A stretch of DNA of 64,000 nt from Actinomycetes bacterium (GTDB taxonomy: Bacteria > Actinomycetota > Acidimicrobiia > IMCC26256 > PALSA-610), in NCBI GenBank assembly GCA_025360585.1, contig JANYBW010000084.1:1-64000 (forward strand), read 5' to 3'. The stretch's first letter is position 1. Each line of letters opens with the position of its first letter. This document shows, in pieces, positions 17,445 through 26,745 of the stretch. The position numbers were made by a program, and so were the translations under genes. The notes under the pieces are model-generated. The model saw only the letters and a program-made list of their open reading frames with translations. It did no database searches and was not told the origin of the DNA.

Positions 17445-18866
17445 ATGCAGCAGCTATCTGGCCTCGACAACAGCTTCCTTGCGATGGAAAACCCGTCGAT
17501 GTACGGACACGTTTCGTCCTTGGCAATTTTCGAGCCGAGTGCAAAGATCACGATCGATTCGGTGAAACAGCTCGTGTCGGAACGCATTCATTTGGTCCCG
17601 CCGTTTCGGCGGCGGCTGGTTGAGGTACCACTGGGCATCGACCATCCGTATTGGATCGAGGATCCCGATTTCGATCTCGACTTTCACATTCGCCACATCG
17701 CCGTGCCGTCGCCGGGCGATGAGTACCAACTCGCGGAGCTCTCTGCCCGCATTACCGCGCGGCACCTCGACCGCTCCCGACCGTTGTGGGAGATGTACAT
17801 CATCGAAGGGCTCGAAGGCGGGTACGTCGCACAACTCACGAAGATTCATCACGCGTGTATCGACGGAGTGTCTGGAGCCGAAATTCTTGGAGTGCTACTA
17901 GACGTTGATCCCACTCCCAAGCCAACGCCGCCGCCCGAGGTTGCCTGGCAATCCGAGACGGAACCGAACGCTTGGGAGATGCTGGCACGCGGCACGTTCG
18001 GCGCGATGTCGCGGCCCCGAGTTGGTTTACGGCTTCTGCGCAAGACTTTGAGCAACGGCCCCGCGCTCGCTCGCAATTTCAGTGTCAGCGTCGCACCTTC
18101 GCGACCATCGCAGCTGTTGTCGCGCCCGGATGAACCCACCCCACCGGCTCCGTTTAGTGGGCTCATCACTGCGCATCGGCGTTTCGCGTTCGGATCGCTT
18201 CCGATGAGCGACGTCAAATTTGTCAAAAACGTGCTCGGTGGAACGGTCAACGATGTCGTGATGTCCATGTGCGCGGGGGCGCTGCGCCGCTGGCTCATCG
18301 AAAACAAAGCACTGCCCGCAACCCCGATTCATGCAATGGTTCCGGTGTCGGTGCGCACGCCGGAACAAGCAGGAACGTTTGGCAATCGGGTTTCGGCCAT
18401 GGTCGCTGCGTTACCGACCAATGAGTCAGACCCCGTTGTTCGTTTTCAAAAAATGCATGAAGAAATGAAGATCGCCAAGGATCAACACGGTGCGATCCCG
18501 GCCGACATGCTGCAAGATTTCGCGCAGTTCACCCCTCCCTCGGTATTGGGTGCGGCAAGTCGGGTCATCGCTCGGACCAAAATCATGGACCGTGTGAATC
18601 CGCCGTTCAATGTCATCATCAGCAATGTGCCGGGACCACAATTTCCTTTGTATTCCTCCGGAGCGAAACTCAAAGGGGTCTATCCGCTCTCAGCGATTAC
18701 CGACGGTGTTGGTTTGAACATGACGCTGATGAGCTACAACGGAAATCTCGATTTTGGTTTGCTTGCCGATTGGGAAATGGTTCCCGACGTGTGGAACATG
18801 ATCAACGCGCTGGCCGACGAACTCGCAGAACTGAAAAAGGCTGCCGAAGCAATCGCGGGAACGTAA
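17445..18866 (+). CDS. wax ester synthase/diacylglycerol acyltransferase (WS/DGAT)
   Basis: 473 aa. Hallmarks: LSGLDNSFLAMEN at the N terminus, PLWEMYIIEGL, the catalytic HHxxxDG motif as HHACIDG (135-141), NDVVMSMCAGALRRWL, and NVIISNVPGP near the C-terminal domain. It transfers acyl-CoA to a fatty alcohol or diacylglycerol at the inner membrane to make storage lipid. Divergent from the thiolase pair with 151 bp between, so lipid breakdown and storage genes face away from one promoter region. Confidence 0.95.
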   Translation: MQQLSGLDNSFLAMENPSMYGHVSSLAIFEPSAKITIDSVKQLVSERIHLVPPFRRRLVEVPLGIDHPYWIEDPDFDLDFHIRHIAVPSPGDEYQLAELSARITARHLDRSRPLWEMYIIEGLEGGYVAQLTKIHHACIDGVSGAEILGVLLDVDPTPKPTPPPEVAWQSETEPNAWEMLARGTFGAMSRPRVGLRLLRKTLSNGPALARNFSVSVAPSRPSQLLSRPDEPTPPAPFSGLITAHRRFAFGSLPMSDVKFVKNVLGGTVNDVVMSMCAGALRRWLIENKALPATPIHAMVPVSVRTPEQAGTFGNRVSAMVAALPTNESDPVVRFQKMHEEMKIAKDQHGAIPADMLQDFAQFTPPSVLGAASRVIARTKIMDRVNPPFNVIISNVPGPQFPLYSSGAKLKGVYPLSAITDGVGLNMTLMSYNGNLDFGLLADWEMVPDVWNMINALADELAELKKAAEAIAGT

Positions 18867-18971
18867 CCAAATCACGCGACCGGCGGCTGCCGCCAAACTC
18901 AGCCGAATATCGGCAACCACCAGACAACGCGCAACTCCAAGACCACCGAAGCCCGATTGCTCAGCAGACTC

Positions 18972-19847
18972 CTAATCCTCGTTGAGGAGCCAGCGGATCG
19001 TGTCGTGGTGCTTGGTGTAACGGGTGTGCATTCCCCAGGCCAGTGTTTGCGCGATCGTCCATGCTTGAGCCCGTTCGCGGTCGAGGCCAAGATCGCTACA
19101 CAATCGATCGAATCGGTAGCGGACCAGTTCGCGTGAATGACCAAGCTCGTTGGATCGCACGATGCATGCCACCGAAAACTCACGCTCACCAATCAACGGT
19201 TTGGGATCGATGACAAGCCAGGGTTCGCGCTCGGATCGCAAGATATTGTCGGCGTGCATGTCTTGGTGCAACAACACGCATTCGCCTTGCGATGGCCCCA
19301 GGTCTCGGCACGCCGCGACTGCGATTTCCACCCAGTGTCGCGGCACCGGTCGGTTGTTTCGTTCCCACTCGTCAGCAAGTCTATGGCACCACCCATAGGC
19401 CTCATCGGCGAGTGTGGAAATCGGAGCTGACGTCGTTTTCCAGAGTCGCGGCAGCAATTCGCAATACACGTCGAGCGCCGCCCCACAGTCGAGCTCGCGC
19501 AACGGACTGCCGGGCCTGCACCGTTCGATCAACAACGCATGACGGCTCGCATCATGATCGAACATCTGAACTGCGCCGTCGCCACTCCACACCTGCAGTG
19601 CGGTCGCTTCATGGACACACTCCCGATGCGGAAACTGCACCTTCAATACGGCTTCAGAGCCATCGGCACGCGTAGCTGGCGCGGTATACGACAAGTGGCT
19701 GTTCGGAAACGCCGGACCGATCGTCACGTCGAAGTGTTCGGCCGCATCGCGAACCAATTTCGCCAAATCGCGCACCCACTCTCGACCTCCGGGATCAGCC
19801 CGTAGATCAGCAAGATTCGGTGGGCGTTCAAATGGAGCTGAATGCAT
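18972..19847 (-). CDS. aminoglycoside/hydroxyurea phosphotransferase-like kinase (APH(6) family)
   Basis: 291 aa with protein-kinase-like fold: EAVLKVQFPH (ATP lysine), HEATALQVW (paired Glu), LLHQDMHADNIL (Brenner-type catalytic loop) and WLVIDPKPLIGEREF (metal-binding Asp; the IDPKPLIGER string is typical of StrB/hydroxyurea phosphotransferases). It may phosphorylate streptomycin-like sugars or an endogenous metabolite; resistance activity is not shown by sequence. The upstream M55 gene ends 13 bp before it. Confidence 0.85.
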   Translation of the reverse strand: MHSAPFERPPNLADLRADPGGREWVRDLAKLVRDAAEHFDVTIGPAFPNSHLSYTAPATRADGSEAVLKVQFPHRECVHEATALQVWSGDGAVQMFDHDASRHALLIERCRPGSPLRELDCGAALDVYCELLPRLWKTTSAPISTLADEAYGWCHRLADEWERNNRPVPRHWVEIAVAACRDLGPSQGECVLLHQDMHADNILRSEREPWLVIDPKPLIGEREFSVACIVRSNELGHSRELVRYRFDRLCSDLGLDRERAQAWTIAQTLAWGMHTRYTKHHDTIRWLLNED

Positions 19848-19860
19848 AAGACGAGCGCGC

Positions 19861-20718
19861 TCAATACCTGCGGACTAATTTTGGACTCGCGGCGAGGAAG
19901 GACGTGATCGCGGCGCGGCGGTAGCACAGGTGCATATCGTCGTCCTGCCAAGTAACCGTCCGGTCACCAACGATTGTGAATTCTGGGAAGCGGGTTTCGT
20001 AGGCGTGCAATGCTTCATCGCTCAGCGGCTTACGAAGTTCGATTTCAAACGAATACGGCCCAGGAAATTGGGGTAACGCGAGTTCCTCGATGCTTAGCAC
20101 CGCTCGTTCCGCAGCATCCGCGATCACGCGCTGCGCGCGCACGGGCGGAATGATCCAACCGGCTTCGTGGGACAGCGCGCGTTTTACCACCGCGATCTCG
20201 ATTCCCGGTACGAATGTGGCCATGCGTTCGCACACAATGTCGTCGCCCGAGATCAACGCCGTAGGCACACCGAGCGAGGCTGCGTACGTCGCGAAGATTT
20301 CGCCTTCCGATATCGGGCGCCCATTGCACCGAACGACCTTGTAATCCGTGTAGCTGACGGTATGCGCTCCGATACCAAGCACATCACCAGCGGCCGCGTG
20401 ATGGCCGATCAGCATCATTGCGTCGAAGGTGTCGTCGAGCGCGGCAATCGTGGTCGCGCCGCCGCGCGGGAGGCCCCGGACAACATCAACCTCCGGATCA
20501 ATTTCGTCGAGCAGCAAATTGCACAGCATCTCAACGCCATGATTTTCTTCCACCACAAACGAAGTTGCGCCCGCACGCCGCGCACCCGTGACCGCGGCGT
20601 TCACATCGGCAGTCATCCATGACCGTGCCCGTTGATAATCCTGGCCGCTCGCCACGACGTCTTGCCAACGGGTCACACCGCTGATGCCTTCCATGTCGAC
20701 CGAGATATAGATGCGCAT
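19861..20718 (-). CDS. M55 family D-aminopeptidase (DppA-like)
   Basis: 285 aa. N-terminal MRIYISVDMEGISGVT provides the Asp and Glu zinc ligands, and MLIGHHA supplies a His ligand; VVEENHGVEMLCNLL corresponds to the DSHGxMxN segment of DppA with the Asp replaced by Glu. The family forms decamers that release N-terminal D-amino acids, used in D-Ala dipeptide recycling. No dpp transporter genes are nearby. Followed by the kinase gene in the same direction. Confidence 0.85.
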   Translation of the reverse strand: MRIYISVDMEGISGVTRWQDVVASGQDYQRARSWMTADVNAAVTGARRAGATSFVVEENHGVEMLCNLLLDEIDPEVDVVRGLPRGGATTIAALDDTFDAMMLIGHHAAAGDVLGIGAHTVSYTDYKVVRCNGRPISEGEIFATYAASLGVPTALISGDDIVCERMATFVPGIEIAVVKRALSHEAGWIIPPVRAQRVIADAAERAVLSIEELALPQFPGPYSFEIELRKPLSDEALHAYETRFPEFTIVGDRTVTWQDDDMHLCYRRAAITSFLAASPKLVRRY

Positions 20719-20950
20719 GGCCGTATCTTGTCTGGACGGCGACGGTCAGCACAAGTAGTGGTTCGCCGCCACCCGTGGTGCGCCGCACAATGAGCGCAGC
20801 GCTGTATTGCGCAGGATTGGTGCGGCTGGCAAGAACGCACGACGAGTCGCAGCCGGGGCCATACCCCGAGGAGCAGGACGCAGTCCAGGCGCGCAGAGAC
20901 CAGCAAGACGCCTGTGTTCATTGAGTGAGGTGCCACTAGGTTGGCGCCCC

Positions 20951-22006
20951 ATGACGTATCGCGTAATTCAGTGGGCCACTGGACTCGTTGGCCAAGAATC
21001 GATCAAGGGCATCGTCGCCCATCCCGAACTTGAGCTCGTTGGTTGTTGGGTGCACAGCGAATCGAAAGTCGGCATGGATGCCGGCGAGATCGCGGGAATC
21101 GAGCCGACCGGTGTAACCGCAACGAACAGCCTCGACGAAATCTGCAGTATCGACGCCGACGCGGTTGTGTACTCACCGATGCTCGCCGACGAAGGCGAAA
21201 TTCGAGCGTTGCTCGCGTCGGGCAAGAATCTGGTAACCCCGATCGGCTACATCTTTCCACGCGTCGATAGCCGCAGAGCCGAAATGGAAGCGCTGTGTGT
21301 GGCCCACAACGTCACGCTGCACGGCACTGGAATTCATCCCGGTGGCATCACGGAACGTTTTCCGCTCACGCTCAGCGCCTTGTGTCGCGATATTCGCCAC
21401 GTACGCATGGAGGAGTTTTCCGACATTCGTAACTACGCGACGGCGAGCGTCGTGCGCGACATCATGTTGTTTGGACATCCGCCTGAGGTTGCGGCGCAGA
21501 GCCCAATGCTGAAGGTCATGGCCAATGGCTTTTTACAGTCGATCGACATGGTTGCGCACGAGCTCGGCTGGACCCTCGACGCCAAGAAACGCACCAGTCA
21601 TTCAATGGCGCTTGCGACCCGCCCGATCGAATCACCCGTTGGCATCATCGAAACCGGGACCGTCGCGGCACAAAGATTCTGTTGGGAAGGCACCGTGAAC
21701 GGCGAGCCCGTGATCACGGTGCGCACGAACTGGATGATGGACGACGGCCACCTCTCCGACGGCTGGCAGCTCGGTGAACAACGCTTCGAAGTTGAACTCG
21801 ATGCCGATCCTCCACTGGCCGTCACTTTTCACGGGCTCCATCCTCCGGTATTGGGCGAAGACTCCTGGATCGGCCTTATCGCCCCAGCGATGCACTGCGT
21901 GAACGCGATCCCCTACGTCGTGCAAGCAGGAGCCGGGATTAAGACGTACCTCGATCTACCAATGATCGCCGGCCGCGCCGCGGCTAACGAAACCAATAAG
22001 CACTGA
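20951..22006 (+). CDS. dihydrodipicolinate-reductase-like NAD(P)-binding protein
   Basis: 351 aa from ATG 20951. The N terminus VIQWATGLVGQESIKGIVAHPELELVG(W-type) is the Rossmann dinucleotide fold (GxxG) of a large actinobacterial family related to DapB and 2,4-diaminopentanoate dehydrogenase. Conserved HGTGIHPGG marks the catalytic-domain entry. Many paralogues occur in mycobacteria with unknown substrates. It is not a lysine-biosynthesis DapB, which is shorter. No tight operon partner. Confidence 0.75.
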   Translation: MTYRVIQWATGLVGQESIKGIVAHPELELVGCWVHSESKVGMDAGEIAGIEPTGVTATNSLDEICSIDADAVVYSPMLADEGEIRALLASGKNLVTPIGYIFPRVDSRRAEMEALCVAHNVTLHGTGIHPGGITERFPLTLSALCRDIRHVRMEEFSDIRNYATASVVRDIMLFGHPPEVAAQSPMLKVMANGFLQSIDMVAHELGWTLDAKKRTSHSMALATRPIESPVGIIETGTVAAQRFCWEGTVNGEPVITVRTNWMMDDGHLSDGWQLGEQRFEVELDADPPLAVTFHGLHPPVLGEDSWIGLIAPAMHCVNAIPYVVQAGAGIKTYLDLPMIAGRAAANETNKH

Positions 22007-22060
22007 CCGTTGTCCCTTTATACAGCGATTCGGTACACAAACGGACAACGGTCATTGGGG

Positions 22061-22864
22061 TTATAGCGGGGGAACCGGGATGGTGAATGCTGGGCTTTCG
22101 GTGCCGCCATCGATTTCGAAAATCTTGCCGGTGACCCACGATGACGCTTCCGACACCAAAAACACGACCGCGGCAGCGATGTCTTCGGGTTGACCAACTC
22201 GATGCATTGGTGTACCGGCTTCAAGCTGCTCGCGCACGCTGTCGTCGGTGAGTACCGAAGCGAGCGCTGCGGTTTCGACACCACCAACTTCGATTGCGTT
22301 GACTCGTACTTTCGGTGCAAGTTCGGGCGCCATCGCGCGCGTCATCATGCAGAGCGCGGCCTTCGCGGCCGCATACGCGGTAAAGGCGGGTTGCACCATG
22401 CTCGCCGAGCGCGACGAAATATTCACGATCGCGCCGCTCACACCAGTTGTTTCGAACGTTGCAACCATATAGGGCACCACAAGTTGACTGAGCAAAAACG
22501 CGCTCGTCACATTGAAACGCATCGCCGCTTCCAGGTTGCGTTCGCTCGTCGCCATGAACGGCCTCGGCATCCACCCGCCAGCGTTGTTGATCAGGATGTC
22601 GACGCGACCGAACTCCGCGATCGTTGCGTCGACCAGCGCGGCTAGCTGCTCAGTGACGGTGACGTCCGTTGGCACGACCAAACACCGCCGCCCGACGGCC
22701 CGAACCCGCGTTGCCGTCGCTTCAAGGTCGGCCTCGGTACGGGCAGCAACCACGACATCAGCCCCAGCTTCCGCGAGCCCAAGCGCGCACCCCGCGCCGA
22801 TGCCTTTGCCCGCGCCGGTAACAATCGCGACGCGGCCATCCAAACGAAAACGATCGAGAATCAT
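22061..22864 (-). CDS. short-chain dehydrogenase/reductase
   Basis: 267 aa from ATG 22864 (MILDRFRLDG). Cofactor motif TGAGKGIGAG (20s), INNAGGW, catalytic Ser in NISSRSASM and YAAAK, the classical SDR arrangement. The segment before GGVETAALASVL and the C-terminal GKIFEIDGG are standard. Substrate not predictable. An in-frame upstream extension of 19 codons has no homology. Confidence 0.88.
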   Translation of the reverse strand: MILDRFRLDGRVAIVTGAGKGIGAGCALGLAEAGADVVVAARTEADLEATATRVRAVGRRCLVVPTDVTVTEQLAALVDATIAEFGRVDILINNAGGWMPRPFMATSERNLEAAMRFNVTSAFLLSQLVVPYMVATFETTGVSGAIVNISSRSASMVQPAFTAYAAAKAALCMMTRAMAPELAPKVRVNAIEVGGVETAALASVLTDDSVREQLEAGTPMHRVGQPEDIAAAVVFLVSEASSWVTGKIFEIDGGTESPAFTIPVPPL

Positions 22865-22996
22865 CTCGACAGCTTGACGACCACTGGCCCAGCCTGACAA
22901 ATCGAACCCGCGCGAACGCAACTTGATTCAAGTTTTTCTGGCGTGACTGCCGACACTCTTATCGAGGTGTGGCTGGGAGCGACATCGGGAGTTTCC

Positions 22997-23938
22997 ATGC
23001 AGAAGTGGCGAACACACCAACTTCGGCGTCGTGGCATGTGTGTGGTCGTGACGACCGCGCTTATGGGCCTGTCGTTTTCGACTTTTGCCGCCGAAGCAAA
23101 GTTGGCCAAGCCGGTCATCGGCCAAACCGGAATGTTTCTTTCGCATTGTGTATTTTCCCATCGAGCACCGAGTGATCCGATCGTGCATCCGAAGATGACC
23201 GGGAGCCACAGCCACGACTTCTTTGGCAATCTCACGACGAACGCTGATTCGACGACATCGTCGTTGCAGAACCAGGGCACTTCATGTCAAGTACTCGGAG
23301 ACACCGCCGCGTACTGGGTTCCGACTCTGTATGCCAACGGCACCGCGATCGAAGCTGCCGACTCCTTGAGCTACTACCGTACCTACAGCAGCGGTTCAAT
23401 CGCGACGATGCCAATTGGTTTGAAGATCGTCGCTGGTGGCGCGGATCATGTTCGCTGGACGTGCTTTTCGCACGGAATGGGCTCCGCGTTGGCGAATTCT
23501 CCGCGCCCATGCCGCTCCGACGAACGAGTCGCCATGGGTGTGACCTTTCCGGAATGCTGGAACGGATCAGCTCTGGACAGTGCCGACCACCGCAGTCACA
23601 TGGCGTACGCGGTCGATCACGTGTGCCCCAACGGATTCCCGACTGTCGTGCCAAGACTCGCGTTGTGGATTTTGTACAAGCCGTTTCAAAAAGGTTCGAC
23701 CTTGAGTTTTTCATCCGGGGGCGTGGAAACTGCGCACGCCGATTTCTTCAACGCCTGGGACAAGAATGTGCAACAGAAGCTGCACACGTACTGCCTCGAT
23801 GGGCACAGGATCTGTTACAAGACGATGTACCGGATCATGAAGCTGCTCGGGCTAGCCCGCAAGCTCCCGACCAAGACGCAACCGATTCCGACAACTGAAG
23901 GACAAGATCCAGGGCCGGATTCAGCAGGCCAGGTTTGA
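22997..23938 (+). CDS. secreted DUF1996 protein
   Basis: 313 aa from ATG 22997. Positively charged N terminus (RTHQLRRRG), a hydrophobic signal core and an Ala-x-Ala-like site at about 33. Mature part has DPIVHP..GSHSHDFFGN, YWVPTLY, SYYRTYSSG, WTCFSHG, FPECWNG and HMAYAVDHVCPNGFP, the DUF1996 signature with conserved His and Cys. The family is widespread in fungi and actinobacteria and its function is unknown. Exported, monocistronic. Confidence 0.85.
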   Translation: MQKWRTHQLRRRGMCVVVTTALMGLSFSTFAAEAKLAKPVIGQTGMFLSHCVFSHRAPSDPIVHPKMTGSHSHDFFGNLTTNADSTTSSLQNQGTSCQVLGDTAAYWVPTLYANGTAIEAADSLSYYRTYSSGSIATMPIGLKIVAGGADHVRWTCFSHGMGSALANSPRPCRSDERVAMGVTFPECWNGSALDSADHRSHMAYAVDHVCPNGFPTVVPRLALWILYKPFQKGSTLSFSSGGVETAHADFFNAWDKNVQQKLHTYCLDGHRICYKTMYRIMKLLGLARKLPTKTQPIPTTEGQDPGPDSAGQV

Positions 23939-23970
23939 GCGGCGCACCTTTGAATACTGGATCACACTTG

Positions 23971-24018
23971 GCGCAATCAAACCCTCGCGCAATCAAACCG
24001 TCGCGCAATCAAACCTTG
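23971..24018. repeat. 16-bp tandem repeat, three units
   Basis: Units at 23971-23986, 23987-24002 and 24003-24018, core GCGCAATCAAACC. The third unit overlaps the TGA stop and last codons of the minus-strand reductase gene, so the gene end has been copied outward twice. Confidence 0.9.
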
Positions 24019-25022
24019 ACCACAAGTTTGCCGAGATGATCACCACGAAACAACCGCAGCAACGCTTCGGGCGCGTGTTGCAGACCTTCAACGATGTCGT
24101 CTTTGCGGTGCACGGTTCCGTTCGCGATGAGTTCGGCGAGTTTGATCGTGGCTTCACCGAGCCGTTCCCAATGATCGAGAGTGTTGAAGCCTTCCATGCG
24201 TGCGCGCCGACCCATGAGGTACTTCACGTTCCGTAAAGGCGTAGGTTCGCTATCGGTGTCGTAGGTCGAGATATCGCCGCACAACACCACGCGACCACGA
24301 GTCGCGATGCGCCGAAGCACGACATCGAGCAACTCACCACCAACGTTGTCGAAGTAGATATCGATACCCTTCGGAGCGAGCTCTTTTAGCCGAGCGTTCA
24401 CGTCTTGGGTTTTGTAGTTGATGCACGCGTCGAAGCCCAATTCATCAGTAACCCACTGCACTTTCGCGTCGCTGCCTGCTATCCCAATCACGCGTGCGCC
24501 TTCGAGTTTGGCGATCTGGCCCGCCAATGATCCGACACCACTCGCGGCGGCAGACACCACAAACGTCTCACCGGGTTTTGGCTTCGCCACATCGAGGACA
24601 CCCAGGTATGCGGTCATGCCGATTTGACCGAGAACGTTCATCGCGTCGAGCGGTGCGACTCCTTCGGCCACCGGAGTGATCGGAGGAAATTCGCCAACGG
24701 TGACGACTCGATACTGTTGCCACCCCGTAAGTGCAGTGCAGACCGTCCCGATTGGATACGCAACCGGATCGGTTGTTTCGATCACAACACCGACACCGCT
24801 ACTGCGCACGGCCTCACCAATTTGCACGGGGGCAAAATACGAACCGCGTTCGTCGATCCAGCCGCGAATGGATGGATCCACTCCCACGTATTGCACTTCG
24901 AGCAAGGCCTGCCCCGGTTCGAGCTCCGCAACTGCGCTGATTCGAAGCTCGAAACAGTCATCGGTGACCGCTCCTTGCGGGCGTTTCACCAACACCACTT
25001 GCTGGTTAGTACGTGTGGTCAT
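24009..25022 (-). CDS. NADP-dependent MDR oxidoreductase (curcumin/LTB4-reductase-like)
   Basis: 337 aa. The zinc-free MDR family: VDPSIRGWIDE, LGQIGMTAYLGVLDV, nucleotide-binding AASGVGSLAGQIAK, DIYFDNVGGELLD. Members reduce alpha,beta-unsaturated ketones or aldehydes with NADPH. Ribosome site AAAGGT lies just upstream of the ATG. The SDR gene upstream ends 13 bp from its start; both run in one direction and could share a transcript. Confidence 0.9.
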   Translation of the reverse strand: MTTRTNQQVVLVKRPQGAVTDDCFELRISAVAELEPGQALLEVQYVGVDPSIRGWIDERGSYFAPVQIGEAVRSSGVGVVIETTDPVAYPIGTVCTALTGWQQYRVVTVGEFPPITPVAEGVAPLDAMNVLGQIGMTAYLGVLDVAKPKPGETFVVSAAASGVGSLAGQIAKLEGARVIGIAGSDAKVQWVTDELGFDACINYKTQDVNARLKELAPKGIDIYFDNVGGELLDVVLRRIATRGRVVLCGDISTYDTDSEPTPLRNVKYLMGRRARMEGFNTLDHWERLGEATIKLAELIANGTVHRKDDIVEGLQHAPEALLRLFRGDHLGKLVVKV

Positions 25023-25035
25023 CGATGACCTTTCG

Positions 25036-25824
25036 CTACTTGGTCGTCGCTATGCCACCGTCGACGGCGATCGTCGAGCCCGTGATGTAGCTCCCAGCAC
25101 GCGAACTCAAAAAGATTGCGGTGCCAGCCATATCGTCGGGACGACCAATGCGGTTCAGTGGGCTGCTCGCCGCGATTGATGGTCCGAAATCGCGCAAGGT
25201 CGCTGCCATCATTTTACTCTCGAACGGGCCCGGCGCAATTGCGTTCACCGTGATGTGTTTGCGGCCAAGGTTGCGCGCGAGGTGACGAGTGAGTTGATGG
25301 ACGGCAGCTTTGCTGGCCGAATACGAATAGGTCTCGAGCATCGGCACGTGAATGCCATCGATCGACCCGATGTTGATCACCCGTGCAGGATCGGCTTCGG
25401 ATGCTGCGGCTTCGAGCATCGGCAAGCATGCTTGTGTGAGCATGAACGGCGCTTTCACGTTGAGACCCAACACTTTGTCGAAGGCCGAGCCAGGGAATTC
25501 CGCCAGTGGCGCGCCCCAGGTGGCGCCGGCGTTGTTGACCAGGATGTGCAACTTCGATTCACGTTCTTGGACTGCGGCCGCGAGCCGCTGACATTCAGCT
25601 TCGTCTTGAAGATCGGCAGGAATTGCGGTGCATTCGCCAATGGTTCGAAGTTCGGCTTCGACCTCTGCACAATCGGCAGGCTTGCGCGAGGAGATGTAGA
25701 CCCGCGCGCCAGCTTCAACGAAACCGCGGGCGATCATCAGCCCAATCCCGCGGGTTCCACCGGTGACAAGCGCGACTTTGCCTTCGATCGAAAACAGACC
25801 TTGTGATGCTTCAGAATTCGCCAT
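25036..25824 (-). CDS. short-chain dehydrogenase/reductase (RhlG-like)
   Basis: 262 aa from ATG 25824; an 84-codon extension upstream is antisense to the thioesterase region. Motifs: TGGTRGIGL, NNAGATWGAP, NIGSIDGIHVP, YSYSASKAA, and AVDGG at the C terminus. The GIHVPxLETYSYSASK block resembles RhlG-type NADPH ketoreductases. Probable operon with the downstream MDR reductase. Confidence 0.88.
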   Translation of the reverse strand: MANSEASQGLFSIEGKVALVTGGTRGIGLMIARGFVEAGARVYISSRKPADCAEVEAELRTIGECTAIPADLQDEAECQRLAAAVQERESKLHILVNNAGATWGAPLAEFPGSAFDKVLGLNVKAPFMLTQACLPMLEAAASEADPARVINIGSIDGIHVPMLETYSYSASKAAVHQLTRHLARNLGRKHITVNAIAPGPFESKMMAATLRDFGPSIAASSPLNRIGRPDDMAGTAIFLSSRAGSYITGSTIAVDGGIATTK

Positions 25825-25906
25825 GCGCCGAGAGTAGGCGAAGGATACCGTCGGTGTCATCACTCGCCTTGCGGGCAGAGCGCACCGATTGATTGGGCGT
25901 GAAGCG

Positions 25907-26704
25907 CTAGCGGCGAGTACGCCCGAGCGCCTCTTGCGCGACCGAAGCAACGTGTACTCCCGAGCGGTCAAACACCCGCCCGAAGGCGAGGCCGCGGGCG
26001 TTCGCGACACCATGACCATCGATATCGAACAACAGCCAATCGTCGGCGCGAAATGGCCGATGAAACCAGACCGCATGATCGAGGCTGGCAGTCATCAACG
26101 AATCCCAATCCCCGGCCCGGGAATGTGGTTCGAGGGCAACGCCGAGTGCGTCTTCATCTGAGAGGTACGCAAGCGCGCAGGCTTGCACCATCGGATCATC
26201 GGGAAGCGCCTGCAATGTGCGGAGCCAACCTTGACCGTGGGCGCCCATCCCAACGAGCTCGATACGACGGTGTTGCAAAAAGGCATCGTGTTGCACGTCG
26301 GGTAAAGCCTCGGGATGGGCGACGATCGGCATCTGGACCGACTGGACATCTTCGTCGTGTTCGACAATCTGAAAGCTCGCGATGAGGTTCAAAATCGCGC
26401 CGTTTTCTTGGTATGCAACAACTTGGCGAGTAACGAAGCTCTTACCGTCGCGTACCCGTTGCACTTCGTAGAGCACCGGCCGTTTCTCGTTGCCGCCGCG
26501 AACGAAATACGCATGGAGCGAATGGGGGCGGTACTCATCTGAGACTGTGCGCGCCGCGGCCCGTAACGCTTGCGCCACGACTTGGCCACCATAGATCCGC
26601 CCCCAACCGAAATCTGGGCCGTTGCCAAGAAAGGCATCCGGCTTGATCTGATCCAGATCAAGCAATTCCAGCAGGTCGGTGACGGCAGGTAACGAAACAC
26701 TCAT
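25907..26704 (-). CDS. tesB: acyl-CoA thioesterase II (TesB-like)
   Basis: 265 aa from ATG 26704. Double hot-dog fold: first half GRIYGGQVVAQAL, LHAYFVRGG, DGKSFVTRQV; second half SLDHAVWFHRPFRADDWLLFD. This is the acyl-CoA hydrolase family that releases free fatty acids from medium- and long-chain CoA esters. Divergent from the neighbouring EthD-like gene, 41 bp apart. Confidence 0.9.
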   Translation of the reverse strand: MSVSLPAVTDLLELLDLDQIKPDAFLGNGPDFGWGRIYGGQVVAQALRAAARTVSDEYRPHSLHAYFVRGGNEKRPVLYEVQRVRDGKSFVTRQVVAYQENGAILNLIASFQIVEHDEDVQSVQMPIVAHPEALPDVQHDAFLQHRRIELVGMGAHGQGWLRTLQALPDDPMVQACALAYLSDEDALGVALEPHSRAGDWDSLMTASLDHAVWFHRPFRADDWLLFDIDGHGVANARGLAFGRVFDRSGVHVASVAQEALGRTRR

Positions 26705-26745
26705 AGGGACGACCACGCTATCGGCAGTGTGCCAAACTGCTCGAC

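Noticed and set aside
18972-19847. Antibiotic-resistance gene
   Set aside because: Similarity to APH(6)/hydroxyurea phosphotransferase motifs is real, but there is no mobile context and many environmental homologues have other substrates.
20951-22006. Lysine-biosynthesis DapB
   Set aside because: Too long and lacks the DapB catalytic signature; it belongs to a paralogous actinobacterial reductase family.
25825-26076. Upstream extension of the SDR at 25036-25824
   Set aside because: It would overlap the thioesterase end and has no SDR similarity; the ATG at 25824 precedes the first beta strand correctly.
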